The translations under genes and the position numbers were made by a program. This document shows positions 21,965 to 34,212 of a stretch of DNA of 64,000 bases, in pieces; position 1 is the stretch's first letter, and every line of letters begins with the position of its first letter. The notes beneath the pieces were generated by a model that was not told the DNA's origin, made no database searches, and was given only the letters and a program-made list of their open reading frames with translations. The DNA comes from Bryoerythrophyllum caledonicum. Taxonomy: Eukaryota > Streptophyta > Bryopsida > Pottiales > Pottiaceae. The stretch covers positions 9,068,291-9,132,290 of the forward strand of contig OZ020515.1 in the NCBI GenBank assembly GCA_963971425.1, given 5' to 3'.

Positions 21965-22479
21965 CAAATACGGCCATTTTTCAAATTACATTCAAGCTTA
22001 GTTTTCGTTTAGTGGGGCCACCACCAAGCATTGGGCCCAACGCAGCCCCATCCGCACACATGTGCGTGAGCCTAGAGTCTCAGGGCCTTACCACATAGGA
22101 GGGGGAGGAAGTTTCACAACTTCCTCCAACATGGCACTAGTGCCACGAAAAATATTCTTTTCCTCCAACATGGCACTAGTGCCTGTGGACCTCCTGGCAC
22201 TAGTGCCCAGTAGTTTTCAACGGCAATTATTGTGCCTAGTCATTGCCATGTAGATTCCAAAGCAACATCCAATGCAAATTCCAAAGCTACAAAGTTGATC
22301 CATGTCATTCTTGCCACTCCTCCTACTTCCTCTCATGTGGCAACCACTTGCTAATTTGAACCAATGTGAGTCATCCAACCCACTGCCTTTCCTCTCGTGT
22401 GGTTTGGCCCTCATCCAGTCAGGAGTGGTAAATGGACGACCCGCTGTCATGTCTACGTTGAGAACAACCGTGTTCCCAA
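21965..22479. other. Remainder of peptide-gene upstream DNA, no gene
   Basis: From about 22068 the word CCTAGAGTCTCAGG repeats that at 20465, suggesting a promoter split by insertion. A cluster of short palindromes lies inside. Confidence 0.4.
22133..22207. repeat. Three copies of the palindrome GGCACTAGTGCC
   Basis: Perfect 12-bp palindromes at 22133-22144, 22172-22183 and 22196-22207; the first two are preceded by the same TCCTCCAACAT. They could bind a dimeric factor or mark an insertion footprint. Confidence 0.9.
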
Positions 22480-22598
22480 ATACCGACGGCGGCCGAGATG
22501 AACTGCATTCTTGACCGTTCAGCGAACTCAGAATTAAATGCAAGCTGACCCAGCACCATGTGAGCGCCATACAAGGCCAGGAGCTTCACGAATTTCTC
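22480..22598 (+). promoter_or_regulatory. Proximal promoter of the remnant peptide gene (copy A)
   Basis: Carries the family block CCGACGGCGGCC, a W-box-like TTGACC (22511-22516) and a mutated TATA box CCATACAAGG (22567-22576) where other copies have CCATAAAAGG. The shared sequence GGAGCTTCACGAATTTCTC follows. Confidence 0.65.
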
Positions 22599-22670
22599 GC
22601 ACTGCTACGGATTCGACGACACCTGCGGAGGCGATGGAGGGTCGTCAAATGGAGGCCAGGAAAGTTCTAA
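22599..22670 (+). pseudogene. Remnant of a GDGGSSKW repeat-peptide gene (copy A)
   Basis: Only the last part of the coding region is left, joined directly to the 5' untranslated sequence by a deletion: CYGFDDTCGGDGGSS is read, then one base is missing before the usual KWRPGKF end, shifting the frame. About 400 bp of 3' sequence shared with the 49.8 kb copy follows, including GTTGATCATTCCTTCAGCAG and CCAAATAAACTATGATTCAT. Confidence 0.8.
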
Positions 22671-23142
22671 GATAAAGCAACTTTTCAATGAGCATCTCTG
22701 TATGGCGAATCACGAAATGAAATGGGAGCCTCCCGGAGTGATCCGCGATGAATCGTCTCTTGAAGACTCTTACATTGCTGAAGCGTCGACCCACAAAGTG
22801 TTGATCATTCCTTCAGCAGATTTGAGACTTCTGATGATTTATTTTCCGGGGCGGTCAATCACACTTGGTGAATCAGCCCCAGCCTAGCATTCCCGCATTC
22901 GCAGTAGGAAGTAGAGTTACAGCTTACACACAATTACCACTCTTTTGGGAGCCGGCATGCGAGGGCACAGTACGTAGATTAGTCACATTCTTTGGGTCTA
23001 GGCCAATCCCGAATTGGTGATGTACAGAGACCTCAACTCCAAATAAACTATGATTCATCAATTTGCTCTGATCAAACTTGGTAATGCTAAATTCCAAAAT
23101 TAAAGTCGCTTCTCACTCACAAAAACCAGGAAATGGTCACTT

Positions 23143-23332
23143 TGTTGGAAGTAAGCGCATGTGCGTCCCATTTTTCATTCTCTGTTCATCCAAAGCGGAT
23201 CTCACTCCTGATTGGACCGCAGTTTGGTTTCTTAATTTAGGTCTCTATAGACAGTATACTAGTTAGCTCATCTCTCTTGTAAATGATCTCGTGTGTGTGT
23301 TAATCCACAACTGGACACCGTCCATTTCCACA
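23143..23332 (+). repeat. 5' LTR of the copia fossil
   Basis: Begins TGTTGGA and ends CCATTTCCACA. It differs from the 3' LTR by a short indel near the start and about six substitutions. Confidence 0.93.
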
Positions 23333-23669
23333 TGGTATCAGAGCGGGGTTCTCCGCCCACATACTATGTCTAAATGTTCTTGGTCCTTATTGTGAGCAAT
23401 CTTGCTTAGCAACACTTCTTTTCACTCTCATCGTAGGGTCCTGACATAATCACATTGTGTTACACGTTACATTACGGGCATCGTCCCGAATCTCATCTAG
23501 AGTATCGCCTCTCACAGTCTGCACAGTGCATCACCTCACAGTCTGCACACTACATCGCCTCACAATCTGCACACTGCATTATAGGCCTCGAACCAAGTCT
23601 TATTTAGAAGCATCGTCTCTCACAGTTAGTCTATATTGTGGTTGGCTTCTTTGAAAGCACATTACGTCT

Positions 23670-26600
23670 CAGTAACTATGGAGTCCAGCTTGAACAACAG
23701 AGACGTTTCAGAAGGATCGAAACTGCAAGGAGGGACAAACTACTCCATTTGGTCGTTCAAGATCAAAACGACTCTTCAAGGCGAGCACTTATGGCATCTG
23801 GTAGATCCAGACCTGGCACCAGTTCTAACTGACGTAGGAGACTCATCTGAAGGTTCACTATCAAACTCAGCAGCCACAACATCTGCAACACCATCTGCAG
23901 CAACATCGAGCGCAGAAGACCAGAAGATCAAGGCAATTCGAATAATCGTATCATCAGTTAAGGATTCCCTTTAACCTCACATCATGACTTTCACTGATCC
24001 TAGACAAATGTTTAGCAAGCTACGTGCTCTATTTGAATTCAAATTTGTCAATCATAGAGTTACCTTGAGATCCCAGCTTTACAATTTGAAAATGCTAGAA
24101 AAAACCACTATTGAGGATCACTTAAAACTAATTACAATGGTAGTTGCGAAACTAGCCAATCTTGGCATCATAATCCCGGACGATGAGTTGGTCGACCGTA
24201 CTCTCACAAGTCTACCTCATAGTTGGGCTATCTTCTGTGAGATCATATCTGCACGGGAAACGCAAATAAGTTTCTTTGAGTTAGAATCCAGGTTACTACA
24301 AGAAGATGAGAAACGCTCCAGGAAAACAATTGAAGAAGCTAGACTTGCGGCCATTGATGAAACAATTAACTATACTTACAAGCGCGGAAGCAGAGACAAC
24401 CGTAGCAGCACATTGCAGCATGGTCGAGGTCGCAGTAACTCACAGCAGAACGGATGGACCCTAGGCAGCTGGAATTTCGTCACAAACGGCAACACTCCGC
24501 AAGCCAACTAGAACTCAAGCGGCGGTAACTCAGGCAGCTGGAATCTCAACGGAAACAGCAACTCACGCGGTGGCGTCGGAGGCGGCCGTAGCTCCAACTT
24601 CATACAGAATCAGCGAAATAATCAAACAGGTCAGAATCCTGAAACTAGAACCTATAACCGTGGGTCTCCTCGCAGCAACTTCGGCAGAACTGGGGTATGC
24701 CACCTATGCGATAGCCCCGACCACTGGGCAGACCAATGTGAGATTTGGTTATTACAAATCCGCATCCGAGAACTTCGAAATGGACAGGGAAGAAACTCGG
24801 GACCTGCCTGGAAGGAGAATCAGGTTTACATCACAGAAACTGTCCCTGAAACTGCCACCAGTGAAGAGTCTCCACCTTCACAGACTACTCATGAGATACA
24901 CGCAACAAAATTTCATGGAGATGAATCAAATTGGTACTTAGATAGTGGAGCAAGTACACACATCACAGGTAATCAAGGGTTACTCACAGACATTAGAGCT
25001 CGACCAAAATCTTAGGTCAAAACTGCAAGTGGCCGTGCTCTCCCTGTAAACTCACAAGGTGCTATTACATTACATGGAAATAAACGGATCTCAGATATTT
25101 TGTATGTACCGGGTCTATGCAAGAATTTCTTATCTGTAGGAAAACTTGCTGACGCTAGACACTACACACTTTTTGGCCCAAGGAACTTCTGGATTTTTGA
25201 GAAAGGCACCTTCAACAAAGTCATCCTTACAGGTGATAGACCATACACCAACAACCTGTATCGCCTTCATACCTCTCCTCCAAAAGTACCTATGACAAAT
25301 GACGCCTCACCACCTCCTCAATTTGTAAACACTATTTCTTTAGCTACACCAGATCTTACGGAACTCTGGCACATGCGATCAGGTCATTTAAATTTCCAGT
25401 CCCTCTCAAACCTCTCCAGACACGGCATGGTGACAGGACTCCCCTCACTCAAGCATTCTCACCACATATGTGAAGCATGCATCTTGGGCAAACAACATAT
25501 CCATGCTATTCCTAAACAGGTAACACCTTTTACTACGAGGCCACTTGAACTTCTTCACTTTGATTTATGCGGACCTTTTCCAAGACAATCTCTTTCTCGA
25601 AACAAGTATATTCTTACATTTATTGATGATTTTTCAAGAAGAACATGGGTTTATTTTCTCACCATTAAGAGCGACACCTTTCAAACATTTCAACTATTTC
25701 AACGTCGCGTGGAGCGCGAAACCTCACTATCTATTGCCTGGATTAGAACTGATCGGGGTGGCGAGTTCTTATCTACAGAATTCAACGCATGCTGCTCACA
25801 GCAAGGTATACAGAGACAACTCATTGCCGTTCACACCCCTCAACAGAATGGTATCGCAGAAAGGAAAAACCGTCATCTTTGTGAAACCATGAGAACACTC
25901 TTATTTGGCGCCTCTCTTCCTACTTACCTTTGGGAGGAAGCTGTCCGCACCGCAAATTATCTAGCAAACCGCATGCCACACCGGTCCATTCCATCCACAC
26001 CACCTGAATGCTTCTCTGGCAGGAAACCAGATCTCTCTCACTTGCGCATCTTTGGCTGCAGAGCATATGTTCACCTACAGGACGTTAACAAACTGGATCA
26101 CAAATCCCTTCTCACTATACATATTGGCTATGATGATCAAACAAAGGCGTACAGATGCCATGACTATTCTAGAAGAAAAATTATCATCTCCCGCAACGTA
26201 CGCTTTAATGAAGGACTTCTCGGATTCTTACGTCACACTCCAGCCCTTCAGCCCACATACGACGCCTTGGACGAGTTTCTGCGTTTTTAGCACACACCTA
26301 CTCAACCTGCACAACAGCCTATTATCTCGCTGGGACCTACGCAACCTCCTTCCTTGGGACCTTCTGAATAGTCACTCCTGCCCGACAACCAACCGACAAC
26401 CCCAACCTCTCTCATACCTGCAAGCCCCTCTCGATCATAAAATCTTCCCTCGGAACCACTGTCCTCTGACTCACAACTGCCGCCCAAGTCTCCACAGCCT
26501 TCTCCGGACAGCCCAGTATCCACAGACCACAACGACTTCCCAAATCACCTTGCGAACACCGACACCTCTACGAACTCCGACACCTTATCTGATTCTCATT

Positions 26601-28345
26601 CTCTAGCTCACTCTGGTACTCTGCAGCCTACACGTCATTCCACACGATTTCGGAAACAGAGTATCAAACTAGACGATTACATTCTATCAGTCACACCTGA
26701 AGATTTTGACCTTTGCCTCACAGAAAGTCTCCCTGAACCCATTGGCGATGACCTCACATACGCTCAAGCAGCTACACATCCAGGTTGGACGAAAGCAATG
26801 CAAGACGAAATGGACTCCATCTACAAAAACGACACTTGGGATTTAGTTTCTTTACCCCCAGGCAAGAAGGCCATCTCCGCAAAATGGATATATAAGACAA
26901 AGACTCCCTTACTAGGTCAACTGCCTCGTCTCAAAGCTCGCTTAGTAGCTCGCGGGTTCCAACAACGGAAAGGAATAGACTTTGATGAAGTCTTTGCACC
27001 CGTAGTAAAATGGTCCACTATTCGTACTCTCACGGCTCATGCCGCCCGCCTTGGTCAGGACATCTACCACCTCGACATCAAAACCGCCTTCCTCTATGGA
27101 CATCTTCAGGATGAAGTTTATATGATCCAGCCACAGGGTTTCGAAGTTCCTGGCACAGAACATCTCGTTTGCAAGTTAAAAGGGTCACTCTATGGCCTCA
27201 AACAAAGTCTATGCATGTGGTATGAAGAATTTCACACCTACCTCTCATCTCTTGGATTTACTCGTAGCACCAGTGACTCAAATCTATACTACAAGGGACA
27301 AGGACGTACAAAGATACTACTTGCTATCTACATTGATGACATCTTCATTACGGGGGGGACAAACAGGAGGTCATGACCCTCACACAACAAATTGAAAAAA
27401 AAAATTGACTGTACCTTCCTTGGCATTGTTGCACGCTATTTAGGTGTTCAATTCCTGAAACGACACAATGGCATATTTCTAAACCAAACACAATATGCTC
27501 TTCAAATACTCAAGGATCATGGTATGGACAATTCAAAACCTGAACACATCCCTCTTCCAGCTGGCCTCATTCTTCTCAGTGACATGCATGCCCCAACAAT
27601 AAACCCTACATCATATTGTCAAATTGTTGGCCAGCTCATATTTCTTACTACAACCCGACCCGACATAGCATTCGTTGTCGGCCTTGTCTCCAGGTTTATG
27701 GCTGCTCCTCAAGTCCCTCACATGAATGCCGTCCTCCACATCTTACGCTATATCAAAAAAACAGTTGATTTTGGACTATTCTATCAAAGAGACAATCACA
27801 CTTTAGTTCAAGGTTATATCGATGCCGATTGGGCCTCCTGCAATGATACTCGCAAATCCACTGGTGGTTATTGTTTTTTATGGGCGGGGTCAACTATCAC
27901 ATGGCAAAGTAAACAACAACCAACAGTTTCCAAGAGTTCCACTGAATCAGAGTATCTCAGTCTCTCAAACGGCGCCTCCGAAGCAGTATGGCTTAAACGA
28001 CTCCTAGAAGAACTAGAATCAGACACTACACCCACACCTGCTCTATCTATCACCCTTAGCAACTCAGATATACATAGAAATCTACATCCACCTGTCACTA
28101 TATCCATGCACTGTGACAATCAATCAGCAATCAAACTCGCCAAGAATCCCGTCTTTCACGCCCGAACCAAACATATTGAAGTTCACCATCATTTTATACG
28201 CGAACGGGTTTTGCGGGGGGAAGTAACACTACACTATGTATCAACAAATGAACAAACAACCGACATCTTTACCAAATCCCTCTCTCGTAACAAGTTTGAA
28301 AAACATAGAGACACACTAGGTATCACCAGCCTTCTACACTAGTCA
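23670..28345 (+). pseudogene. Copia gag-pol region, broken
   Basis: Recognisable parts in order, rough positions: gag (about 23.7-24.75 kb, ending near a CCHC-type knuckle), aspartic protease (around 24.95 kb, DSGAS), pre-integrase and integrase core (about 25.3-26.1 kb), reverse transcriptase (about 26.8-27.5 kb, with YIDDI) and RNase H (about 27.8-28.3 kb, DADWA). It is a fossil, not expected to produce working proteins. Confidence 0.93.
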
Positions 28346-28960
28346 AAACCTCTTATATATAAGACAGCCTTCTCCATGTCCTTAAAACTTCGAAATTCAG
28401 CACCACTAAATCCTTTAACCTGGCACTCGCATTCTTTCCAAGAAGAAAACAGACCAGTACAATACCCTCTTCTTACAGCATACACCTTAAACCTCCTACC
28501 GATACCTAAAACTGGTTCTTCTTTTGAAACCCTAACCTCTCGTATGATATCTGGATAAAAACCCTCCTCCGAAAATTCGTTCTTACCGCTCGACGACGCT
28601 TGAACCATTGGCACCTTCTCCGAAGCCTGCTCATCCTGCCTCCCATTTCCTGGTACATCACCGCCACCAAAGAACAAGTGACCTCTTCGACCAACGACCT
28701 CTCCCAAGGCACCGAAGCACATCGCCAAAATTTGCAAGACCAAGTAAGTCGTCATCAACATCCAATCAACAAACAATTCAACCTACAAAACAACATACTC
28801 TCCTGAGCATTCTATTCATCAACAACAAAACCGCGATTACACAAAAAATTCTTACCAACTCCCTTGTGGTACTCATTCTTTCGACGCCATGTCTCGCTAC
28901 TCTCTTCCCTCGTCTGTGCTGTCCACTTGTAGAGTATCACACACAGGTGTCGCCGGGGGG

Positions 28961-29141
28961 TGTTGGACTGTGCGTCCCATCTTTCATTCTCTGTTCATCC
29001 AAAGCGGATCTCACTCCTGATTGGACCGCAGTTTGGTTTCTTAATTTTGGTCTCTGTAGACAGTATATCAGTTAGCTCATCTCTCTTGTAAATGATCTCG
29101 TGTGTGTGTTAATACACAACTGGACACCGTCCATTTCCACA
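28961..29141 (+). repeat. 3' LTR of the copia fossil
   Basis: Begins TGTTGGA, ends CCATTTCCACA, and is followed by the target duplication CACTT (29142-29146). Confidence 0.93.
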
Positions 29142-29146
29142 CACTT

Positions 29147-30605
29147 TTGTGTATCTTTTCTAATAAACTCTACTCACCCTCTTCGCAAAACCTCAGAATA
29201 ATAAGTGAAAAACGACAGCTGTGCTACGAGTGCACAGTCAATTTAAGAAATTTTCTATAATTTGAATTGTCATACACGGTTACAAAATATGTCATCTTGA
29301 ACTGAAAATACAAAAATAAAAAATGTGTGGAATGAAGGCAAAATCTTGTCAGATTTCCTGGCTATGACCATATTCTTGTGCACACTGGAGATCGTCCAAC
29401 TAAACACATCCGGAAGTTGCTGCGAATTGGTGATGTCCGAAACCGATTGAGAACAACTTCCTGATCAGCATCCCCAGCTTCCAACTCGAAATGCTATGGT
29501 GTAAGCTCCTCCCTCACCTGATAGTACGTGGTGGGTTCCACTTCGAGTTCCCTCTATCTCCTTCGAAATCCGTCCTCCACAGCTGGTAATTCTCAGGCAG
29601 GAAACCAATGCGGTCTAATGATCTATCACGCCCAACTCTCATTCTGGAAATCGTTCCTGAAAGCCATATCTGGAGATGGTTGGCTTGACTGGCACGTTTG
29701 GAGGGAAAGTCGGCACCTGGGTGGTGGAGTGACGTTCCTGCACCACAGTTTATCACAGTTAAAGGGAATGCCCCAAAAAGGAGTGGACTCCACCTGAAAG
29801 GTTGAATCCTGAACATTCTTGGTGAGCAAGGAAGCGGAACGAAAAAGGGAAGCTGCATATTGTCGAGGGAATTCGTCACGAAAAAGCCCGGGTGCCATTC
29901 ATATCATGCCGAATTCCCACAGCCTAAAAGCTTGGAGGGGACCCCACCTCCAATTGACCCAAACTCCATCAAGGCATAACGACCTCAGTCCTGCCTCTGG
30001 GTGGTGAAACTTCCCCTAAACTTCCCCCAAACTCCCAGTTGTTGATTTTTTCAAATTGAATGTCAAAGTAAAGCTCGTCTAAAAATCTCACTCAACCCTA
30101 GTTTATATAAGCAAAGCCAATCACTTTCACCCTGGTCATTGGATGCATGACACCATTTTCCTCAGCTGAGCAACTTTGGCTCAGTCAAAATATTTTACTC
30201 ACCCTGTCGACATAATTCCCTCCTGATTCCCAAAGTGTACGGAATTCAGTCAGCTCAGGGAAAGTCAATATTGAAGCTGCTGTGGTATTCGGTAGTGGGC
30301 TCCGGCGCCAGGCTCCGTCCGGACTGGAACCGGACTTCCAAGTGTTTCTGTGTTTAAGCTTCCTACATCATTTCACCAACACTTTCGTCGGAAGGCTCCC
30401 CCTCCGCCATCCTTGAAGGGAGCTCGTGTCAAACACTTGTGGGTCATCGAAGAACGACACTGGTTCGCGTTGTTCAGCACGAATATTCACATCATGACTC
30501 CATCTTTGAATTAGCGTTCAATTCCTCAGCTGCGTCTGTGATCTCTACCTGTTTGTCTTGTCTGCAACGGCGCACAGGGTCCAATCTTAGACGCGTTCCA
30601 GGATG
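29147..30605. other. Intergenic DNA with a decayed peptide-gene copy
   Basis: Apart from the minus-strand remnant at 29517-29575 no gene is supported. TATATAAG near 30100 and TATAAAT at 30606-30612 are possible TATA boxes; the latter lies about 215 bp before the start of the copy B gene. Confidence 0.4.
29517..29575 (-). pseudogene. Decayed repeat-peptide gene copy (copy G)
   Basis: On the minus strand the frame reads FEGDRGNSKWNPPRTIR, one diverged GDGGSSKWNPP unit followed by a stop. Further upstream on that strand FRWSPLLFG may be another eroded unit. Confidence 0.5.
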
Positions 30606-30821
30606 TATAAATGAACACCTCGCCACAGGATTCAAAATATTCCTCATCTGCTTGAATCAGCTAGCTCGTTCTAAGCGCTCTTCAGGTGATCGTCGAGGGC
30701 AACTGGGAATTCATTCAGATTGTTGCTCACACCAGCATACAATTAGAATCTGACAAAATTTCTTGTAGTGACTGCTCTAGAACTCATTGATTGCGGAAAC
30801 AAAGGCTCTTGTTGCAGTACA

Positions 30822-31001
30822 ATGGCTGCTCTCGGCGATGGTGGCGCATCCAAGTGGCGACCTCCGTCCAAGTCTCGGAGTCCTCTCGGCGATGGTGGCG
30901 CGTCGAAGTGGCGGCCTCCTTCGAAGGCCGCGCCGATGGGCGACGGCGGCTCTTCCAAGTGGAGACCTTTTTCAAGACGAGATTCAATAGCAATCAATTG
31001 A
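30822..31001 (+). CDS. Repeat-peptide gene, GDGG(A/S)SKW subfamily (copy B), 59 aa
   Basis: ATG at 30822 gives a 59-residue protein with three units: LGDGGASKWRPPSK, LGDGGASKWRPPSK and MGDGGSSKWRPFSR, then a short tail. No signal peptide, membrane segment or cysteine. Between the three units the codons for Gly, Asp, Ser, Arg and Pro change at third positions (GAT/GAC, GGT/GGC, TCC/TCG, CCG/CCT) while the peptide is nearly fixed, evidence that the frame is translated and selected. It lacks the Cys-bearing linkers of the longer copies and its flanks are diverged from theirs, so it is an older branch. Function unknown; I recognise no described family. Confidence 0.75.
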   Translation: MAALGDGGASKWRPPSKSRSPLGDGGASKWRPPSKAAPMGDGGSSKWRPFSRRDSIAIN

Positions 31002-31449
31002 TCGAAAGAGACAACCAACACATCAGTACGTCCAACGGAGCGGAAAATATCGCCTCTCGACCAAAGGCTCCTGCAACCGATCCATACACTTTTTTGCTGA
31101 GAATTTCTTCCAGGAAAGAGACGAAGATTGATCGACCGGTGCGACAAGCATAGCACTTACTGAAGGCTGCCCGGATTTTTTCTTGAAAACATGGGCGACT
31201 TGAATTTTTTTTGATATTGAACCAGTGGATGCTCAGTGTTCACCGGTCGCGGGTTTAGTCTTAGATGATTACCCTCACCCCATTTTTTTACAAACGATTT
31301 GAAGGGCACACTGACCATGATGGTTAATTGAACCGTAGGGGCAGGGCCTACATTGTATAGACTCAATTTGTATAAAACATGATTCATAATTCTGATACCA
31401 AGTCCGTGCGTTTTGTAAATCTCGTCCTGTCTGCTGTGATTCATAAAGT
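31002..31449. other. Intergenic DNA, nothing firm
   Basis: No domain, no repeat partner and no convincing frame. Confidence 0.35.
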
Positions 31450-31945
31450 TGCAGCTCTAACTTGTACATTTTTTTTTAATTTTTAATTTTTTTCTGAAGA
31501 TTTCTATGTGGAAAAGAAAGAAGTTTTTTTGGTTCCTTGCCCGTCAATGTATGACAAGGTGTGAAAATGTTTGACTTGGTACAAATTGCATCTTTTCACT
31601 AATTTAAGAGACAAGAATTTCTTTTTCACAATATGAAAGGAAATACTATAACTTGCTAGTCATTATAATCTCATACGTAATAGAGTGTTCTAGGAAAAGT
31701 TTTTGGAGTTGCCCGATATGCCCGCATTCGATAATATTTTTGAGAAGATGGTATAACTGTTTTTCTACAAGTCAGATGAAAATAAAGTATATACTCCCAC
31801 GTTCCTCTTTTCTTCTTGCATCTCTCTACAAAATTTAAAGAATTGCAAGTATAAATTGCAACCATGGGAGCGTGCCCAAGATTTGCAAAAGCCCACCTCA
31901 GGACTATTTTCATTTAATAGAGGTTTATCGCAAAGAAGGAACCAG
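31450..31945 (-). mobile_element. Relic of the AT-rich transposon family seen in the palindrome
   Basis: In reverse orientation it matches 40600-40900: shared TTTTTGGAGTTGCCCG, CTTCTTGCATCT and CATGGGAGCGTGCCC-like words in the same order. Truncated at both ends. It abuts the 3' flank of the copy C gene. Confidence 0.6.
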
Positions 31946-32579
31946 TAACAAAAGAGGTGCGCGCCAGAACCGGCCGTGCAAACCTGCACATCTTTTGGAA
32001 CCATGTCAACCTTGCAATCACAGAAACTGCCAAAGTTTTGAGCAAGACAGATCGAATTACCATGCAAACACAAGTCAACATGACTCCTCCAATGCAGCTC
32101 CAGAAGACATCCTCAAATTCAGACCATGTATTCACAAGATAGTCGTTCGACCAAAGCAGATACAGTAAATGGTGTTTACTTGGGCATTGAGGACTCTGTA
32201 CAGTGATACCAATTCAGAATTGGCCTGAACCCAAACAATGTGGCTAGTCTAAGTAATGAGGGCTCCCATGCAGGGTCCCTAAGAATGATAATTGTGAATG
32301 TGTGTGACCGCTGTAACAAGTCTACTTTCTTTTCCGAATGTCGGAGAGCTGCGCCGAGGTCGACCCAGAAGTCTGAATCACCCGGCCGAGAGAAGACGAT
32401 ACTAAGAATTAAAGAAGCCTAAAATTGCTGAAGAACTGATCAACACTGCTAGGGTCGACGCTTCACCAATGTCCATCTCCTTGAGGCCGGCTTCAGTGCG
32501 GATCATCCCTCTGGACCAACGTCGTTTCGTTTCGCCCTTCTCTATGGAGTGATGATCGTAAAGTCCTAGCTGCTTGGGC

Positions 32580-32810
32580 TCAGAACTTTCCTGGCCTCCA
32601 CTTCGACGACCCTCCGTCGCCTTCGCAGCTGTCGTCGAATCCGCAGCAGTGCGAGGGAGGCTTCCACCTTGACGACCCGCCGTCGCCCTCGGCGTGATGC
32701 GAGGGGGGCCTCCACTTTGACGAGCCACCATCGCCCTCGCAGTTGCCGCAATCGCCGGTGTACGAGAGCGGGTTCCACTTGGATGACCCTCCATCGCCTT
32801 CGCCAGCCAT
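32580..32810 (-). CDS. GDGGSSKW repeat-peptide gene (copy C), 76 aa
   Basis: ATG at 32810 (context GCAATGGCT shared with other copies). The 76-residue protein has four units GDGGSS(K/R)W at about residues 5-12, 26-33, 42-49 and 64-71, each followed by NPL, RPPS, KPPS or RPGKF. Linkers carry Cys pairs (DCGNC, HCCGFDDSC). It is hydrophilic with regularly spaced Trp and no secretion signal. It is almost identical to the 54518 copy (NPL against NPP). This copy is uninterrupted from promoter to about 600 bp past the stop and serves as the empty-site reference for the transposon insertions at 52-56 kb. A longer +1 frame overlaps it. Function unknown. Confidence 0.82.
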   Translation of the reverse strand: MAGEGDGGSSKWNPLSYTGDCGNCEGDGGSSKWRPPSHHAEGDGGSSRWKPPSHCCGFDDSCEGDGGSSKWRPGKF

Positions 32811-33079
32811 TGCCACCGGTGATATGCTTTGATGCGCTGAGAATCTCGATACTATCAACGAAGTACTTGTCAAGGTCCAGTTAATGGAGTGAGCTACAAG
32901 TCAGAAATGACCAGATCTGAATACAGGAACGTGTGCAACCAAGTCTCTGATGGAATGTGCCTGGTAGGTTGACGTTCTCGTATGTAGCTACCGCCGGGAA
33001 GAGTCAGAATACAGGCAGATGTGAGCTAGCTTGACGTTGTGTCGATGCAGCTCGTGATGATCTGATGCGATGAAGTTGT

Positions 33080-33420
33080 GGTCTGAGAAATTCGCGAAGC
33101 TCCATGGCCTTTTATGGGGCTCGCATGGTGCTGGATCAGCTTGGAGCCTTGACTGCTTAGGCTGGTCAGTCAAGAATGCAGTCGATCTGGGCCGCCGTCG
33201 GTAATCGGTTTGGGAACGCGGTATTCGGTATGCGGTTTGGAAACGCGGTATTCGGTATGTCAAGAGCGTCGCCGCTACAGCGAGTCAGCTCTACGACTCC
33301 TGGGTGGATGAGATTTTGAGAGGGCCGGCGGATGAGACTCTGGGAGTCAATCCTTTTTATTAGACTGTTGGATGAGAAATAATGAATCCGTTCGTTGTTA
33401 TTCAAGTGATTTTCAAACGG
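33080..33420 (-). promoter_or_regulatory. Promoter of copy C
   Basis: On the minus strand: the CCGACGGCGGCCC block, W-box-like TTGAC sites (33168-33173, and one in the opposite sense at 33149-33154), then the TATA box CCATAAAAGG (33108-33117) and GCCATGGAGCTTCGCG. The same order occurs at the 54.5 and 59.7 kb copies. TTGAC is the WRKY core, so stress-type control is an inference. Confidence 0.7.
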
Positions 33421-33973
33421 CCTGAGAAAGAAATGCTACTCACGTCAGTTATATGTTTGTCCGAATTCAATGTTTCTCATCCAATTCTTCGACATGACTC
33501 ATTTGAAATTGTGCATGTCCCATGTAAGCATTGACATGTTTAATTCAATCAAAGGAAGTCAAGTCTTAGATCCGCCAACAGTTTACATCTCTTAATATAA
33601 TAGAATTCAGGATGAACAAGGCGTCGGATGGATGAACGGGCCGGATGAAAAACACGTCAAACGGATGAATGCGCCGATTAGGGTTTGAAAACGGGAATCG
33701 GCGGAGTCGCAGGTGAAGAGCTCGGACGAGCTGAAGCATGCTGCGATCTGGTGCAAGGTGGTAGAGGAGACGAGCGTGTACATTATCCCAGTTTTGGGAT
33801 CCAATCAATCAGCAATCACATTTGCCTCCCTATCAACTCGCAACAAAACCCATATCATTCAAAATTAGCAAATCAATAGAGCAGCAATAATCCAGTGTCG
33901 GTGAGGAGCCTCCGGAGCGGTGATATTAGGGTTTGAGAAGAGAACAGGGAGGCTTTGTTGTTCTCATGCGATG
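33421..33973. other. Intergenic DNA between copy C and the STIG1-like gene
   Basis: Diverging upstream regions; no gene recognised. Confidence 0.4.
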
Positions 33974-34210
33974 CAGGTAGAGATGGAGGAGGAGGCTCCG
34001 CCGACGCCCTCGGTGCTGGAAGGAGCGTTATCAAGCACGATTTTGGACTTGGATCAAGGCGAGCATCGTCATCAGCACCAGCACCACCACCATCCGCAGC
34101 AGCAGATTCAGCTTCCGGGCTCGGCGATGGAGGAGGGAGTGGGAGCGGGTGCGGCGGCGGGCGAGGACGAGGGCAGCATGGCGCGGAATCGTCGCGCTTT
34201 TGAGGAGTAA
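33974..34210 (+). CDS. His/Gln-rich short frame upstream of the STIG1-like gene
   Basis: ATG at 33974 gives a 78-residue protein: acidic start (MEEEAPPTPS), a His/Gln run (HQHQHHHHPQQQ), then Gly/Ala/Glu-rich. It stops two bases before the ATG at 34213. It could be an upstream frame that limits translation of the next one, or an exon of another gene, since GTAAGA at its end resembles a donor. No domain recognised. Confidence 0.4.
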   Translation, partial: QVEMEEEAPPTPSVLEGALSSTILDLDQGEHRHQHQHHHHPQQQIQLPGSAMEEGVGAGAAAGEDEGSMARNRRAFEE

Positions 34211-34212
34211 GA

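Larger units (their letters stand above)
23143..29141 (+). mobile_element. Ty1/copia LTR retrotransposon, fossil
   Basis: Two LTRs of 190 and 181 bp bound the element, with an exact 5-bp target duplication CACTT on both sides. A primer-binding site TGGTATCAGAGC, complementary to initiator Met-tRNA, follows the 5' LTR at once, and a G-rich polypurine tract precedes the 3' LTR. The part order is gag, protease, integrase, reverse transcriptase, RNase H, which defines copia. By eye the LTRs differ at about six positions plus one short indel (about 3%), so the insertion is fairly young. The coding region is broken, with roughly half a dozen breaks. It lies just downstream of peptide-gene copy A. 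Confidence 0.95.
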
